From the NCBI RefSeq assembly GCF_003762835.1, contig NZ_RJWA01000001.1, forward strand, positions 310,001-374,000: 64,000 nt of DNA, read 5' to 3'. Source of the stretch: Micromonospora sp. HM5-17 (GTDB lineage Bacteria; Actinomycetota; Actinomycetes; Mycobacteriales; Micromonosporaceae). Shown here one piece after another: positions 41,295 through 50,164 of this stretch (position 1 is its first letter; every line of letters starts with the position of its first letter). The translations under genes and the position numbers were made by a program. The notes beneath the pieces are model-generated. The model made no database searches and had not been told where the DNA came from. It saw nothing but the letters and a program-made list of their open reading frames with translations.

Positions 41295-43804
41295 GCGGGC
41301 AAGTGTGGCAGACGTTCCGCGCGCCGTGGCCCCGGTCGACGTCCGGGAGACAGCCGGACGACGGCCCCGGCGTCGTGCAGGGCGGGCGCCAGCGTGCCGG
41401 GGCGCCCCTCGGCGCCCTGCTGGAGCGCGGAGAGGAGCCGGCTGGCGGACATCGGCCGGGCGAAGAGGTGGCCCTGGCCGGCCGCGCAGCCGAGCTCCCA
41501 CAGCGCGCGCCGTTGTGGTTCGCTCTCCACCCCCTCGGCCACCACCATCAGGTCGAGGCTGCGGCCGAGGTCGACGGTGGACCGGATCACGGCCGCGGCC
41601 TCCGTCGAGGTCTCCATGGCGGCGACGAATCCCCGGTCGATCTTCAGTTCGTGGACGGGAATCCGGGACAGCACCGACAGCGACGAGTAGCCGGTGCCGA
41701 AGTCGTCGAGGGCGAGGCGGATTCCCGCGTCCCGGAGTTGACCGAGCACCTGGTCGACCACCTCGAGCTGGCTGAGGGCCAGCGTCTCGGTGAGTTCCAG
41801 GACGAGCCGGTGCGGGGGGAGGTCGTGGGCGCGCAGCCGGGCGAGTACGGATCCCGGGAACCGGGCGTCGAGCAGGCTGCGCGGTGAGACGTTGACCGCG
41901 ACCGGCAGGTCGAAACCGGCTTCCCGCCAGGTCCGGACGGCGAGCAGTGACTGGTCGAGGACCGCCTCGGCGAACGCCGGCAGCAGGCCGGAGCGTTCGA
42001 CCGTCTCCAGGAACCGGAACGGGTCGATGGTGCCCCGCGCGGGGTGCTTCCACCGGGCCAGCGCCTCGGCCGCCAGCACCTCGCCGGTGCCGAGGTCCAC
42101 GATGGGTTGGAACGTGACCGTGAACTCGTGCTCGGCGACCGCCCGGCGCAGGTCGCCGCCGAGCGCCAGCCGCCCGAGGTCGGCGGTGTCCCGGGCCGCC
42201 GTGTACGTGGCGATCCGACGTCCGGTCCGTTTGGCCTGGTACATCGCGACGTCGGCGCGGCGTAGCAGCTCGGTCATCCCACCACTGCTCGGGGCGACCG
42301 CGATGCCGCCGCTGGCCTCGACGTTGATCCGCATGCCGTCCAGCTCGATCGGCTCGTGTAGGGCGTTGAGCAGGGCCTCGGCGCGGTGCGCCGCGACCGC
42401 CGGAGCCGGGAGCGCGTGGAAGAGGACGGCGAACTCGTCACCGCCGAGCCGGGCCACCAGGTCCTCGCCGCGGACCGCTCCACGCAGCCGTTCGGCGACC
42501 TGGACCAGGACCCGGTCGCCGGCGGTGTGGCCGAGGGTGTCGTTGACCTCCTTGAAGTGGTTGAGGTCGATCAGCAGGAGGGCGATGACCCCCTCGGTAC
42601 GGCGCTGGCCGAGCTGCTCCGTACCGCGGTCGAGCAGGTGGCGTCGGTTGGCCAGGCCGGTCAGCGCGTCGTGCCGGGCCGCGTGGGCGTGTTCCTCCGC
42701 GGCCCGGTTGAGTTCGGCGTACGCCGAGGCGTTGCGGACCGCGGTGCAGAGTGCCGAGGCGAAGGTACGCAGGGTGTACTGCTCTCGTTCGGAGAGCCTC
42801 ACCGGCCCGTCGAAGCGGAGCCGTAGCGTCCCGACGGCGCTGTCGTCGTACCCCTTGAGGGGCACCGGGATGACGGTGCCGGTGGTGCTCGAGGGACGCC
42901 GGTCGGTGCCGTCGTACGTGATGGTCTCGCTGGTGCCGCGTACCGTGCGTCCGGTCTCCTGCAGCTCCACCTCGACCTCGTCGGCCGAGAAGAGGTTCGC
43001 GGCCTCGGCCACGGCGGTGTGCAGGACGGTGTCGAGGTCGACGACGTTGAGCGCGTCGGTGGTGTGGGCGAGTCGCTGCCAGGCCTCACGTTCGGCGCGT
43101 GCCCGGACCCGCGTCGAGTACGCGAGGTGCAGACTCAGCGCCAGCGGGGGCACCGCCACGAGCAGCCGCGGGTCGTGCTGGACCAGCATCAGGGTGAGGA
43201 CCGCGACGACGAACCGCACCAGATAACCGACGAGCCGGAGATCCCAGTGGGCGGTGAACTGCCGGCGGACCTTCTGCCGGCTCGCTATCGCGATCACCGG
43301 GATCGCGACGATCTCGTCGACCAGCGCCGCGACGGTGAAGGCCAGGGCGACCGGGCCGATCATCGGGCCGAGCCCGTCGGGTGGCCACGCCGGGGCGACG
43401 GCGGTCAGGGTGGTCCCCGCCGCGGCGGCGACGAGCATGTTCTTGCTGATGTTGAATACCGTCTTGTTGAGCGGCGACCGGTGTATCCGGCTCGAGATGG
43501 CCAGACTGACCCCGGTGCAGAGCACCACCCAGGAGGTGGGTGCCACGGCGACGCCGATCACGATCGCCGTGTCGTTCCAGGTGATGGCGTGGGTTGTCGA
43601 CCGGATCCGGATCGGAGCCCGCACGCTGGCGCTCACCGCGATCGACACGACCAGCGCCACCAGCAGCCCCAGCTCCCCGGGCGAGTCGGGTGGTTGGGGA
43701 GTGGCCAGCACGGACAGCACGGCGGCGATCGCCGCAGAAACAGCGACGAGACCGAGGAGCGGCACCAGCCGCTGATCGGTCTCGTTGTCGTTTCGCTGTC
43801 TCAC
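41291..43804 (-). CDS. Membrane-anchored GGDEF-EAL protein (c-di-GMP turnover)
   Basis: An 837-residue protein. Residues 10-230 hold about seven membrane segments resembling a MASE-like sensor. A GAF-like region (about 245-365) follows. The GGDEF domain has LTGLANRRHLLDR, DLNHFKEVND and an intact RLGGDEF. The EAL domain has an AEALARWKHP motif, LDDFGTGYSSLSVL, KIDRGFVAAM and EGVESEPQRR, all kept. Both cyclase and phosphodiesterase activities are therefore possible. The GTG at 43804 follows GAGGAA. It is first in an operon with the GT-C-like protein and two CrcB genes, all with overlapping ends. Confidence 0.92.
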   Translation of the reverse strand: MRQRNDNETDQRLVPLLGLVAVSAAIAAVLSVLATPQPPDSPGELGLLVALVVSIAVSASVRAPIRIRSTTHAITWNDTAIVIGVAVAPTSWVVLCTGVSLAISSRIHRSPLNKTVFNISKNMLVAAAAGTTLTAVAPAWPPDGLGPMIGPVALAFTVAALVDEIVAIPVIAIASRQKVRRQFTAHWDLRLVGYLVRFVVAVLTLMLVQHDPRLLVAVPPLALSLHLAYSTRVRARAEREAWQRLAHTTDALNVVDLDTVLHTAVAEAANLFSADEVEVELQETGRTVRGTSETITYDGTDRRPSSTTGTVIPVPLKGYDDSAVGTLRLRFDGPVRLSEREQYTLRTFASALCTAVRNASAYAELNRAAEEHAHAARHDALTGLANRRHLLDRGTEQLGQRRTEGVIALLLIDLNHFKEVNDTLGHTAGDRVLVQVAERLRGAVRGEDLVARLGGDEFAVLFHALPAPAVAAHRAEALLNALHEPIELDGMRINVEASGGIAVAPSSGGMTELLRRADVAMYQAKRTGRRIATYTAARDTADLGRLALGGDLRRAVAEHEFTVTFQPIVDLGTGEVLAAEALARWKHPARGTIDPFRFLETVERSGLLPAFAEAVLDQSLLAVRTWREAGFDLPVAVNVSPRSLLDARFPGSVLARLRAHDLPPHRLVLELTETLALSQLEVVDQVLGQLRDAGIRLALDDFGTGYSSLSVLSRIPVHELKIDRGFVAAMETSTEAAAVIRSTVDLGRSLDLMVVAEGVESEPQRRALWELGCAAGQGHLFARPMSASRLLSALQQGAEGRPGTLAPALHDAGAVVRLSPGRRPGPRRAERLPHLPA

Positions 43805-44809
43805 GTCGGTTCCTCAACGTCACTGAACCCTTGTGGTCCGTAACGGTAGCAACTCGAACGCGGAGTGTGGTGACCCATAAACCTCAGTGCCAGTCGTTGG
43901 ACCGCATGGCCGCTTTCTCCTCTCGATTTGCCGAGAACTTTTCTCTTCCGGAATGACGGGAATGATCCTTAGCTGTCTATCGCGTGGGCGATGAGGGAAT
44001 CGTAGGGGAAGTACGGCATGCTTGGCGACAATAAATGTCGGTATGCGCAGTATTAGTCAACTACCGACTGATTCGTTACCCTCTGTCCATAAATGGGGAC
44101 TCAGTGCGGTGATCACGGTCTTCCCCATGCGGTTGGGGGCGTGGAGGGGCTTCACTCCGGGATACTCGCTCGGGGGCCGCTCCGGAAGACTGATCTCCTT
44201 CCGCGAGGGATTCCATCGGATGAAGCGCCGGGCGTTCGCGGTGTCGTCTGCGATGTGATGTACTCCACTCGGATTGCGTGAGTGTCGGGGTGACCGCCGG
44301 GTGAACGCCATCGGATGACCTGCCAGAACTCGTCCCGTGTCGATCGAGTGACGGTGCGTGGGTCGCTGCTGGCAAAGCATGATGTTTCGGGAGATGGTGG
44401 CAGAAGTTGCAGCTTGGCGTGATGTTGTCCACCATGACGAGATAATGACGTCAGTAAATGCATGTGTCTCGTGGTCGGTCAACATCGCGGGTCCGATCCG
44501 GCGTGCCGCCCGGGGCGACACCGGGACTCTTGATTATTTGATCATCACGATCTGACTCCCGGTGCCCCGACTCCAATGCCATCGCGCCCGTACGCTGCCC
44601 CGCACCACGACCTGCGTGCCTTTTCCGACATCGGGCCGGCACCCCACCGAGCGGCCGAGCGGGCACGGCATCGGCCGGCGTTCCACCGGCCGGCCCCGGG
44701 CGGGAACGGCACCAGCCGACCCTGGCGGCACGTCGGCGGCCGGCCACACCATCGACCAGCCACCGGGCACCCCACCGGTCGACACCCGCCGGTCGGTAGG
44801 CTCGCGGGC
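43805..44809. other. AT-richer intergenic kilobase before the molybdenum cofactor operon
   Basis: About 1 kb with visibly lower GC (especially 43860-44460) than its surroundings. Short frames on both strands lack ribosome sites and the usual codon bias, so no gene is called. It should contain the GGDEF-EAL promoter on the left. A long hairpin (GGGG and CACCGGGA arms at 44512-44526 pairing with 44557-44568 across a 30-base AT-rich loop) and a TAGGCT at 44797 lie on the moaC side. Confidence 0.55.
44797..44802 (+). promoter_or_regulatory. Candidate -10 for leaderless moaC transcript
   Basis: TAGGCT stands 7 bases before the GTG start of moaC, with no Shine-Dalgarno sequence between them. Confidence 0.42.
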
Positions 44810-45301
44810 GTGACCGAGCCCGCGCGTCTCACCCACGTCGACGCCGGTGGCGCCGCCCGGATGGTGGACGTCTCCGCCAAGTCGGTCTCGGCGCGCCGCG
44901 CCGTCGCCGCCGGTCGACTGTGTACCACCGCCGAGGTGGTCGAGCTGTTGCGTCGGGACGGGCTGCCGAAGGGCGACGCACTCGCCGTCGCCCGGCTCGC
45001 CGGCATCATGGGCGCCAAGCGCACCCCCGACCTGATCCCGCTCTGCCACCCGATCGCCCTGCACGGCGTCACCGTCGACCTGGAACTCGGCACCGACACC
45101 GTCGAGATCACCGCGACGGTCCGGACCGCGGACCGGACCGGCGTCGAGATGGAGGCGCTGACCGCCGTCGCCACCGCCGGGCTCGCACTGGTCGACATGG
45201 TGAAGGCCGTCGACCCGGCGGCCTCGATCGAGGGGGTACGCGTGCTGCGCAAGGAAGGCGGCAAGAGCGGCGACTGGACCCGACCGGCGGACCGGCCGTG
45301 A
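44810..45301 (+). CDS. moaC: Cyclic pyranopterin monophosphate synthase MoaC
   Basis: A 163-residue enzyme that works with MoaA to make cPMP, the first step of molybdenum cofactor synthesis. Signatures are THVDAGGAARMVDVSAKSVS, KGDALAVARLAGIMGAKRT, the active-site PLCHPIALHGVTVDLE and GVEMEALTAVATAGLALVDM. The GTG at 44810 gives the standard N-terminus. It is followed by mog with a 4-base overlap. No moaA is in the window. Confidence 0.96.
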   Translation: MTEPARLTHVDAGGAARMVDVSAKSVSARRAVAAGRLCTTAEVVELLRRDGLPKGDALAVARLAGIMGAKRTPDLIPLCHPIALHGVTVDLELGTDTVEITATVRTADRTGVEMEALTAVATAGLALVDMVKAVDPAASIEGVRVLRKEGGKSGDWTRPADRP

Positions 45302-45780
45302 TCCGGGCCCGGGTCGTGGTGGCCTCCAACCGGGCGGCCGCCGGGGTGTACGCCGACACCAGCGGCCCGCTGCTGGTCGCCGGCCTGACCGAACTCGGCT
45401 GCCAGGTCGACCCGCCGGTCGTGGTGCCGGACGGCGACCCGGTCGGCGAGGAGCTGCGCCGGGCCGCGGCGGACGGGGTCGACGTGGTGCTGACCAGCGG
45501 CGGCACCGGCATCAACCCGAACGACCGTACCCCCGACGTCACCCGCGCCCTCCTCGACTACGAGATTCCCGGCATCGCCGAGGCGATCCGGGCGCACAGC
45601 CGGGACAGGGTGCCGACCGCCGTCCTCTCCCGGGGCGTGGCCGGAGTGCTCGGCCGGACCCTGGTGGTCAACCTTCCCGGCTCGACCGGCGGAGCCCGCG
45701 ACGGGCTCGCCGTCCTCGGCCCGATCCTCGAGCACGCCATCGACCAACTGCGCGGCGGTGACCATCCCCGGACTGACTGA
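45298..45780 (+). CDS. mog: Molybdopterin adenylyltransferase (MogA/MoaB family)
   Basis: A 160-residue protein that adenylates molybdopterin before metal insertion. It has RARVVVASNRAAAGVYADTS, the VLTSGGTGINPNDRTPDVTR nucleotide-binding motif, and VVNLPGSTGGARDGLAVL. The GTG overlaps the moaC stop (GTGA). Assignment to MogA rather than MoaB rests on length and context only. Confidence 0.9.
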   Translation: MIRARVVVASNRAAAGVYADTSGPLLVAGLTELGCQVDPPVVVPDGDPVGEELRRAAADGVDVVLTSGGTGINPNDRTPDVTRALLDYEIPGIAEAIRAHSRDRVPTAVLSRGVAGVLGRTLVVNLPGSTGGARDGLAVLGPILEHAIDQLRGGDHPRTD

Positions 45781-45815
45781 ACCGAACTCACCCGCCGGCG
45801 GTCGTCCCCCGAGGA

Positions 45816-45821
45816 TAGGCT
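45816..45821 (+). promoter_or_regulatory. Candidate internal -10 before moeA
   Basis: TAGGCT lies 47 bases before the moeA ATG, in the 88-base gap after mog. It may give moeA-moaE a second promoter. Confidence 0.35.
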
Positions 45822-45868
45822 CGGACGGTGAACGTGAGGTGTCTGGACGAGAGGACCGAAGGGCCGGC

Positions 45869-47140
45869 ATGAGCACGGACGCCGCCGTCACCGCCGACCC
45901 GCAGGCCGCGCCGGTCACGCTGGCCTGGACGGAAGCCCGCGCCCGGGCGTACGACGCCGGTCGCGCCGCCGCCGGCGAGCCGGTGGAGGTGCCGCTGGCC
46001 GAGGCCGACGGTCAGACCCTGGCCGAGCCGCTGACCACCCTCACCGACCTGCCGGCCTTCCCCACCTCCAGCGTGGACGGTTGGGCCGTCCGGGGCGCCG
46101 GTCCATGGCGGATCGTCGGCCGGGTCCTGGCCGGCGGCACCCCGCCACCGCTGACCGAGGACGGCACGACCGTCGAGATCGCCACCGGTGCGATGGTTCC
46201 GGCGGGCGCGACCGGGGTGCTCCGGGTCGAGGAGTCGACCCGGACCGCCGACGGGCTGGTGACCGGGACGCTGCGGGCCACCCCGGAGTGGCGCAGCCCA
46301 GGCGAGGAGGCGTACGCCGGAGAGGAACTTCTCCCCGCCGGGACCCCGGTCGACCCCGGGGTGATCGGGCTCGCCGCCTCCTGCGGCTACGACACGCTGC
46401 GGGTGCGCCGCGCGCCCCGGGCCGCGCTGATCGTCTTCGGTGACGAGCTGCTGACCGCCGGCCGCCCCGGCGCGGGCCGGGTCCGCGACGCACTCGGCCC
46501 GGCCGTTCCCGGCTGGCTACGCCGCTACGGCTGCGTCTGCACCGCCGCGGACGTCGTCGGCCCGGTGGCCGACACCCTCGACGCGCACGTCGCCGCGCTG
46601 CGCCAGGCACTGGAGCAGGCCGATCTGGTCTGCACCACCGGGGGCACCATGCACGGTCCGGTGGATCACCTCCATCCGGCGCTCGCCGAACTCGGCGCCG
46701 CGTACGTCGTCAACACCGTCGCCGTCCGGCCGGGGTTTCCGATGCTGCTGGCGCGGGTGACCGGGGCGGACGGGCGTACCCGGTTCGTCGCCGGCCTGCC
46801 CGGGAACCCGCAGTCGGCGATCGTCGCGATCGTCTCGCTGGTCGCCCCGCTTCTCGCCGGGCTGCGCGGCCGATCGATGCCCGAGCTACCCCGGGCGACG
46901 CTGGCCGAGCCGGTGCCGGGGCGCGGTGAGTACACCCACCTGGCCCTGGTCCGGGTCGACCCGGTCCAGCGCACCGCCCATCCGGTCCGGCACGTCGGCT
47001 CGGCGATGCTGCGGGGGCTCGCCCAGGCCGACGGGTTCGCCGTGATCGCCCCCGGCACCCGCGGCGAGCCCGGGAACCGGGTGCCCGTCGTGCCGCTGCC
47101 CCTGCTGCCGGACGAGCGCGTCCAGAGAGGACCACGATGA
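45869..47140 (+). CDS. moeA: Molybdopterin molybdenumtransferase MoeA
   Basis: A 423-residue protein inserting molybdate into adenylated molybdopterin. It has domain 1 TLTDLPAFPTSSVDGWAVRG, GTPPPLTEDGTTVEIATGAM, the domain with LIVFGDELL, and GLPGNPQSAIVAIVSLVAPL. The usual TSGG-S-GxxD motif is altered to TTGGTMHGPVDH, so the Ser/Asp positions differ from E. coli MoeA. The ATG at 45869 follows GAAGGGCCGGC. It overlaps moaE by 4 bases. A second, diverged MoeA elsewhere in the genome would not be surprising, since many actinobacteria have two. Confidence 0.92.
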   Translation: MSTDAAVTADPQAAPVTLAWTEARARAYDAGRAAAGEPVEVPLAEADGQTLAEPLTTLTDLPAFPTSSVDGWAVRGAGPWRIVGRVLAGGTPPPLTEDGTTVEIATGAMVPAGATGVLRVEESTRTADGLVTGTLRATPEWRSPGEEAYAGEELLPAGTPVDPGVIGLAASCGYDTLRVRRAPRAALIVFGDELLTAGRPGAGRVRDALGPAVPGWLRRYGCVCTAADVVGPVADTLDAHVAALRQALEQADLVCTTGGTMHGPVDHLHPALAELGAAYVVNTVAVRPGFPMLLARVTGADGRTRFVAGLPGNPQSAIVAIVSLVAPLLAGLRGRSMPELPRATLAEPVPGRGEYTHLALVRVDPVQRTAHPVRHVGSAMLRGLAQADGFAVIAPGTRGEPGNRVPVVPLPLLPDERVQRGPR

Positions 47141-47601
47141 GCGTCGACGCCGAGCAGGTCACCGACCCCGGCGCCGCACCCGGGCTCCGGGTGCACGCCG
47201 CGGTCGTCGTCGAGCCGCTGGACGTCGCCTCCCACGAGGCGTTGGTCGCCGACCCCGCCGCCGGCGCGGTCGTCTCGTTCCAGGGGGTGGTCCGCGACCA
47301 CGACCACGGGCGCGCGGTGACCCGGCTGGAGTACGAGGGGCACCCGAGCGCCGCCGACGTGCTGCGGGAGGTGGCCACCGAGATCGCCGCCGATCCGGAC
47401 GTCTACGCGGTCGCGGTGTCGCACCGGCTCGGCATGCTGGAGGTCGGCGACGTCGCCCTGGTGGCGGCGGTGAGCACCGCGCACCGGGCGGCCGCGTTCG
47501 CGGCCTGCGCACGACTGGTGGACGAGGTGAAGGCCCGGTTGCCGGTCTGGAAGCGGCAGCTCTTCGCCGACGGTACCGAGGAGTGGGTCAACTGCGCCTG
47601 A
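47137..47601 (+). CDS. moaE: Molybdopterin synthase catalytic subunit MoaE
   Basis: A 154-residue large subunit of molybdopterin synthase, converting cPMP to molybdopterin with MoaD. Motifs are AGAVVSFQGVVRDHDHGRAV, LEYEGHPSAADVLREVATEI, VSHRLGMLEVGDVALVAAVS and the lysines of VKARLPVWKRQLFADGTEEW. The ATG overlaps the moeA stop (ATGA). MoaD is not encoded here. Last gene of the operon. Confidence 0.96.
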   Translation: MSVDAEQVTDPGAAPGLRVHAAVVVEPLDVASHEALVADPAAGAVVSFQGVVRDHDHGRAVTRLEYEGHPSAADVLREVATEIAADPDVYAVAVSHRLGMLEVGDVALVAAVSTAHRAAAFAACARLVDEVKARLPVWKRQLFADGTEEWVNCA

Positions 47602-47748
47602 CCGTTCGCCGTGGCCCGCGGCGAGCCGCGGCTGCCCGCCCGCACCGTCCGGGCCGTCGTGGTCCGGCCGTCCCGTCCACCGAACCCCGTCGACAGTCCG
47701 CTGCGGGCGGTCGGGTCGACCGGTCGGGCCGTCGCGCGTCGCCGCCGG

Positions 47749-49194
47749 TCACGGCTGGCCGACGAGCCGCCGTTCGAAGCGGACCTGCTCGGCGTAGAAC
47801 GTCGGCTCCGCGCCGGGCCGCCATGGCAGGGCGGCGAGCAGCACGATGATCGCCAGCGCGAGGGAGTTCTCCATCAGGACGCCGAAGAAGCCGTCCTGGT
47901 AGTGCGAGACCTCGGGCAGCTGGTGCTCGTACGGCCAGATCGGCGAGATCAGGAAGAGCAGGTAGAGCCCGACCGCGGCGAGCCCGTGCCGGAGCCCGAC
48001 CAGGGCCGGGAACCAGATCGGGGAACGGAGCCCGCCGACGGCGGCCAGCCCCGGGCCGGCCGCCGAGAGCGACGGCCGGTGCGTCGGAAGTCGGCTGGCC
48101 GAGCGGCGCCGGATCGCCGTGTCGGCGAGCACCAGGATCGCCGGGACCACCCAGACCAGGTGATGCGACCAGGAGATCGGGCTGATCACGTTCGTGGTGA
48201 GCCCGACCAGGGTGAAGGCGGTCAACTCGTCGCCGTCGGCGTGCGCGTTCGCCGCGCGGGAGAGCCCGAGGGCGAGCAGCAGCATCGCGAACGAGAACCA
48301 GAGCAGCGTCGGCGTTTCGATCGAGTCGTAGAGCCGGGCGAGTACGCCGGACAGCGACTGGTTCGGCGTCATGTCCGCCGCGCCGACGCGCTCGGTCTGC
48401 CAGAGCACCGAGGTGAAGTAGGCGGTCGACTCCCGGCTGGCGACCGCGAACGTCCCGACCGTGACGCCGATGGCGGTGCCGATCGCCGTCATCGCGGCCC
48501 GCCACTGCCGTGTCAGCACAAGGTAGACGATGAACAGCGCCGGGGTGAGCTTGACCGAGGAGGCCAGGCCGATCCCGACACCGGCCCAGGCGCCGCTGAA
48601 GAAGAGTCGCCGCAGCGGGCCGTCGCTGGGACGGATCCGGGCGCCCCGCCGGCTCTGCCAGCGCAACGCCACCAGGTCGGCCATCACGAGGCCGAAGAGC
48701 AGGAGGTTGACCTGGCCGTACCCGAGGGTCTCCCGGACCGGCTCGATCGCCACCGCGGCCGGCACGGCGATGCCGAGGGTGAGGCCGAGCGACCACCCGA
48801 GTCGGTCGGTGATCGGCCTGAGCAGCGCGGCGAGGACGGCGGTGAGCGCGGCGACGCTGGCGATCGCGTTGAGCCAGCCGGCCAGGCTGAGCGGTATCTT
48901 CGCCATCGGCAGCATGACGAGGCCGGCGAAGGGCGGGTAGGTGAAGCCGAGGGTGGTCCTGGGTGCGACGAACGCGTAAAGGTCGTGTCCGCTCGCCCAC
49001 CAGACCATCGCGCCGTGGTAGATCGCCATGTCGAAGAAGGTGTACGGCCGTCCGAACGTAGCGATGGCGAGCCACGAGGCGTAGCAGGCGGCGGCGACGA
49101 TGCCGATCCGTACGACCGTCCGACGGTCGATCCCCCGAGCGAAGCGACGGACTGGGGCGAGGCGGCCTAGCCGTCTCGCGACGGTCGCCGGCAT
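47749..49194 (-). CDS. PimE-like polyprenol-phosphate mannosyltransferase (GT87)
   Basis: A 481-residue multi-pass protein with about 10 membrane segments. The first outer loop has FFDMAIYHGAMVWWASGHDL and TLGFTYPPFAGLVMLP, the Asp and YPP features of PimE and related alpha-1,2-mannosyltransferases that use polyprenyl-phosphate mannose. Later motifs VGIGLASSVKLTPALFIVYL and NVISPISWSHHLVWVVPAIL are typical of the family. Probably acts on phosphatidylinositol mannosides or related lipoglycans; the exact acceptor is not known. It converges with the moa operon (147-base gap). Confidence 0.82.
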   Translation of the reverse strand: MPATVARRLGRLAPVRRFARGIDRRTVVRIGIVAAACYASWLAIATFGRPYTFFDMAIYHGAMVWWASGHDLYAFVAPRTTLGFTYPPFAGLVMLPMAKIPLSLAGWLNAIASVAALTAVLAALLRPITDRLGWSLGLTLGIAVPAAVAIEPVRETLGYGQVNLLLFGLVMADLVALRWQSRRGARIRPSDGPLRRLFFSGAWAGVGIGLASSVKLTPALFIVYLVLTRQWRAAMTAIGTAIGVTVGTFAVASRESTAYFTSVLWQTERVGAADMTPNQSLSGVLARLYDSIETPTLLWFSFAMLLLALGLSRAANAHADGDELTAFTLVGLTTNVISPISWSHHLVWVVPAILVLADTAIRRRSASRLPTHRPSLSAAGPGLAAVGGLRSPIWFPALVGLRHGLAAVGLYLLFLISPIWPYEHQLPEVSHYQDGFFGVLMENSLALAIIVLLAALPWRPGAEPTFYAEQVRFERRLVGQP

Positions 49195-49275
49195 GGCGTG
49201 GCCACCCCCGTACCGATGTCGGTCTTCCGCCCAGGTCCTCCAGGGAGCCTAGAACGGTGGGTCACTCGAGTGCCT

Positions 49276-49340
49276 CCTGCGTTATGCGACCGTGTCCGAT
49301 CCCACACTGGTTCGCGACATTTCCACCGCGTTAACGCAGG
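49276..49340. promoter_or_regulatory. Inverted repeat upstream of a small open frame
   Basis: CCTGCGTTA (49276-49284) and TAACGCAGG (49332-49340) are exact inverted copies 47 bases apart. The second copy also forms the 10-base palindrome GCGTTAACGC. It could be an operator pair or a leader hairpin. Function is unknown. Confidence 0.3.
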
Positions 49341-49389
49341 GAGTGCGGTTCAGGTGATTCACGGCCGCTCAGTCAGGAGAAAATAGCAT

Positions 49390-49539
49390 ATGTCTGGCAT
49401 GCGGCATCGGGTGATTCGGCGCAGCTCTATCCCTCCGGATCCGGCGGGACCTGCCGTCGCTCCCGGTGCGGCGGCCCGCGTAGCGGCGGAAGAGGGCCCG
49501 CGTCGGGCGGCGGAGGAGACAGCTGGCGAGACAGACTAG
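49390..49539 (+). CDS. Possible small protein of 49 residues
   Basis: ATG at 49390 is preceded by AGGAG (9-10 bases upstream) in an AT-rich context. It opens a 49-residue frame starting MSGMRHRVIRRSSIPPDPAG and ending in an acidic EETAGETD tail. The N-terminus is basic and the C-terminus Ala/Glu-rich. There is no recognised family. It overlaps the end of the convergent DoxX gene by 4 bases. The ribosome site is among the best in this region, which is the main support. Confidence 0.38.
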   Translation: MSGMRHRVIRRSSIPPDPAGPAVAPGAAARVAAEEGPRRAAEETAGETD

Positions 49540-50081
49540 CCCGGCATCCGGCGAGCCGCCGCGGCGGCCCGGACGGCGATCCGGGCGTCCCGGCGCGCCG
49601 TCCGCACCGCCCGGCGTACCGTGCGGCGTCCGCTTCCCACCGCGTGGCTGGTGCGCCAGCCCAGGCTCGGGCGGCCCCGGGTGTCGGCCGCGGCGAGCAG
49701 CAGCCCGCCGATCAGGCCGAGGTTCTTCATGAAGTGGATCCGATGGCCACGGCGCTCCGCGGGATCCTCGAACGTCCAGTACGGATGCCCGGCGAGCGTG
49801 GTCGGCACCAGGGAACCGGCCAGGACCGCGGCAGCCGGCCGGCTGAGGCGGCCGGTGGCCAGCAGGACCCCGCCGACGACCTGGACGGCGGCGTTGAGCC
49901 GGACCAGGCGCCGGGCGTCGGTCGGGATGCCGGCGTGCACGCGGGACAGGACCGGGCCGACCCGTTCCGCCACCTTCTGCGCCCGGCCGACCACCGAATC
50001 GGGGTCGCGGAACGTACGGGCGCCACCGACCACGAAGATCGAGCTCAACAGGGCGCGGGCGATGGCCCGGACAGGTCTCAT
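49536..50081 (-). CDS. DoxX-family membrane protein
   Basis: A 181-residue protein with four hydrophobic segments and the DoxX pattern: MRPVRAIARALLSSIFVVGG, RLNAAVQVVGGVLLATGRLS, AVLAGSLVPTTLAGHPYW, and HFMKNLGLIGGLLLAAADTR. The C-terminal 40 residues are strongly basic (RRTVRRAVRTARRDAR). DoxX proteins in actinobacteria are linked to redox or thiol stress, but the reaction is unknown. The ATG at 50081 gives the usual N-terminus. Confidence 0.85.
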   Translation of the reverse strand: MRPVRAIARALLSSIFVVGGARTFRDPDSVVGRAQKVAERVGPVLSRVHAGIPTDARRLVRLNAAVQVVGGVLLATGRLSRPAAAVLAGSLVPTTLAGHPYWTFEDPAERRGHRIHFMKNLGLIGGLLLAAADTRGRPSLGWRTSHAVGSGRRTVRRAVRTARRDARIAVRAAAAARRMPG

Positions 50082-50164
50082 GGGTTCAGTCTTACCCGCT
50101 CGCCCCACATTTCACCCGGCGAAGGGACGGACTGGATGGCACGGTGGCGGTACCGTCGCGAGGT

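Noticed and set aside
41295-42053. N-terminal extension of the GT-C-like membrane protein
   Set aside because: Lies inside the GGDEF-EAL gene in another frame; the GTGA overlap gives a better start.
44057-44521. Minus-strand frame of 154 codons in the AT-richer gap
   Set aside because: No ribosome site, no actinobacterial codon bias and no recognised domain.
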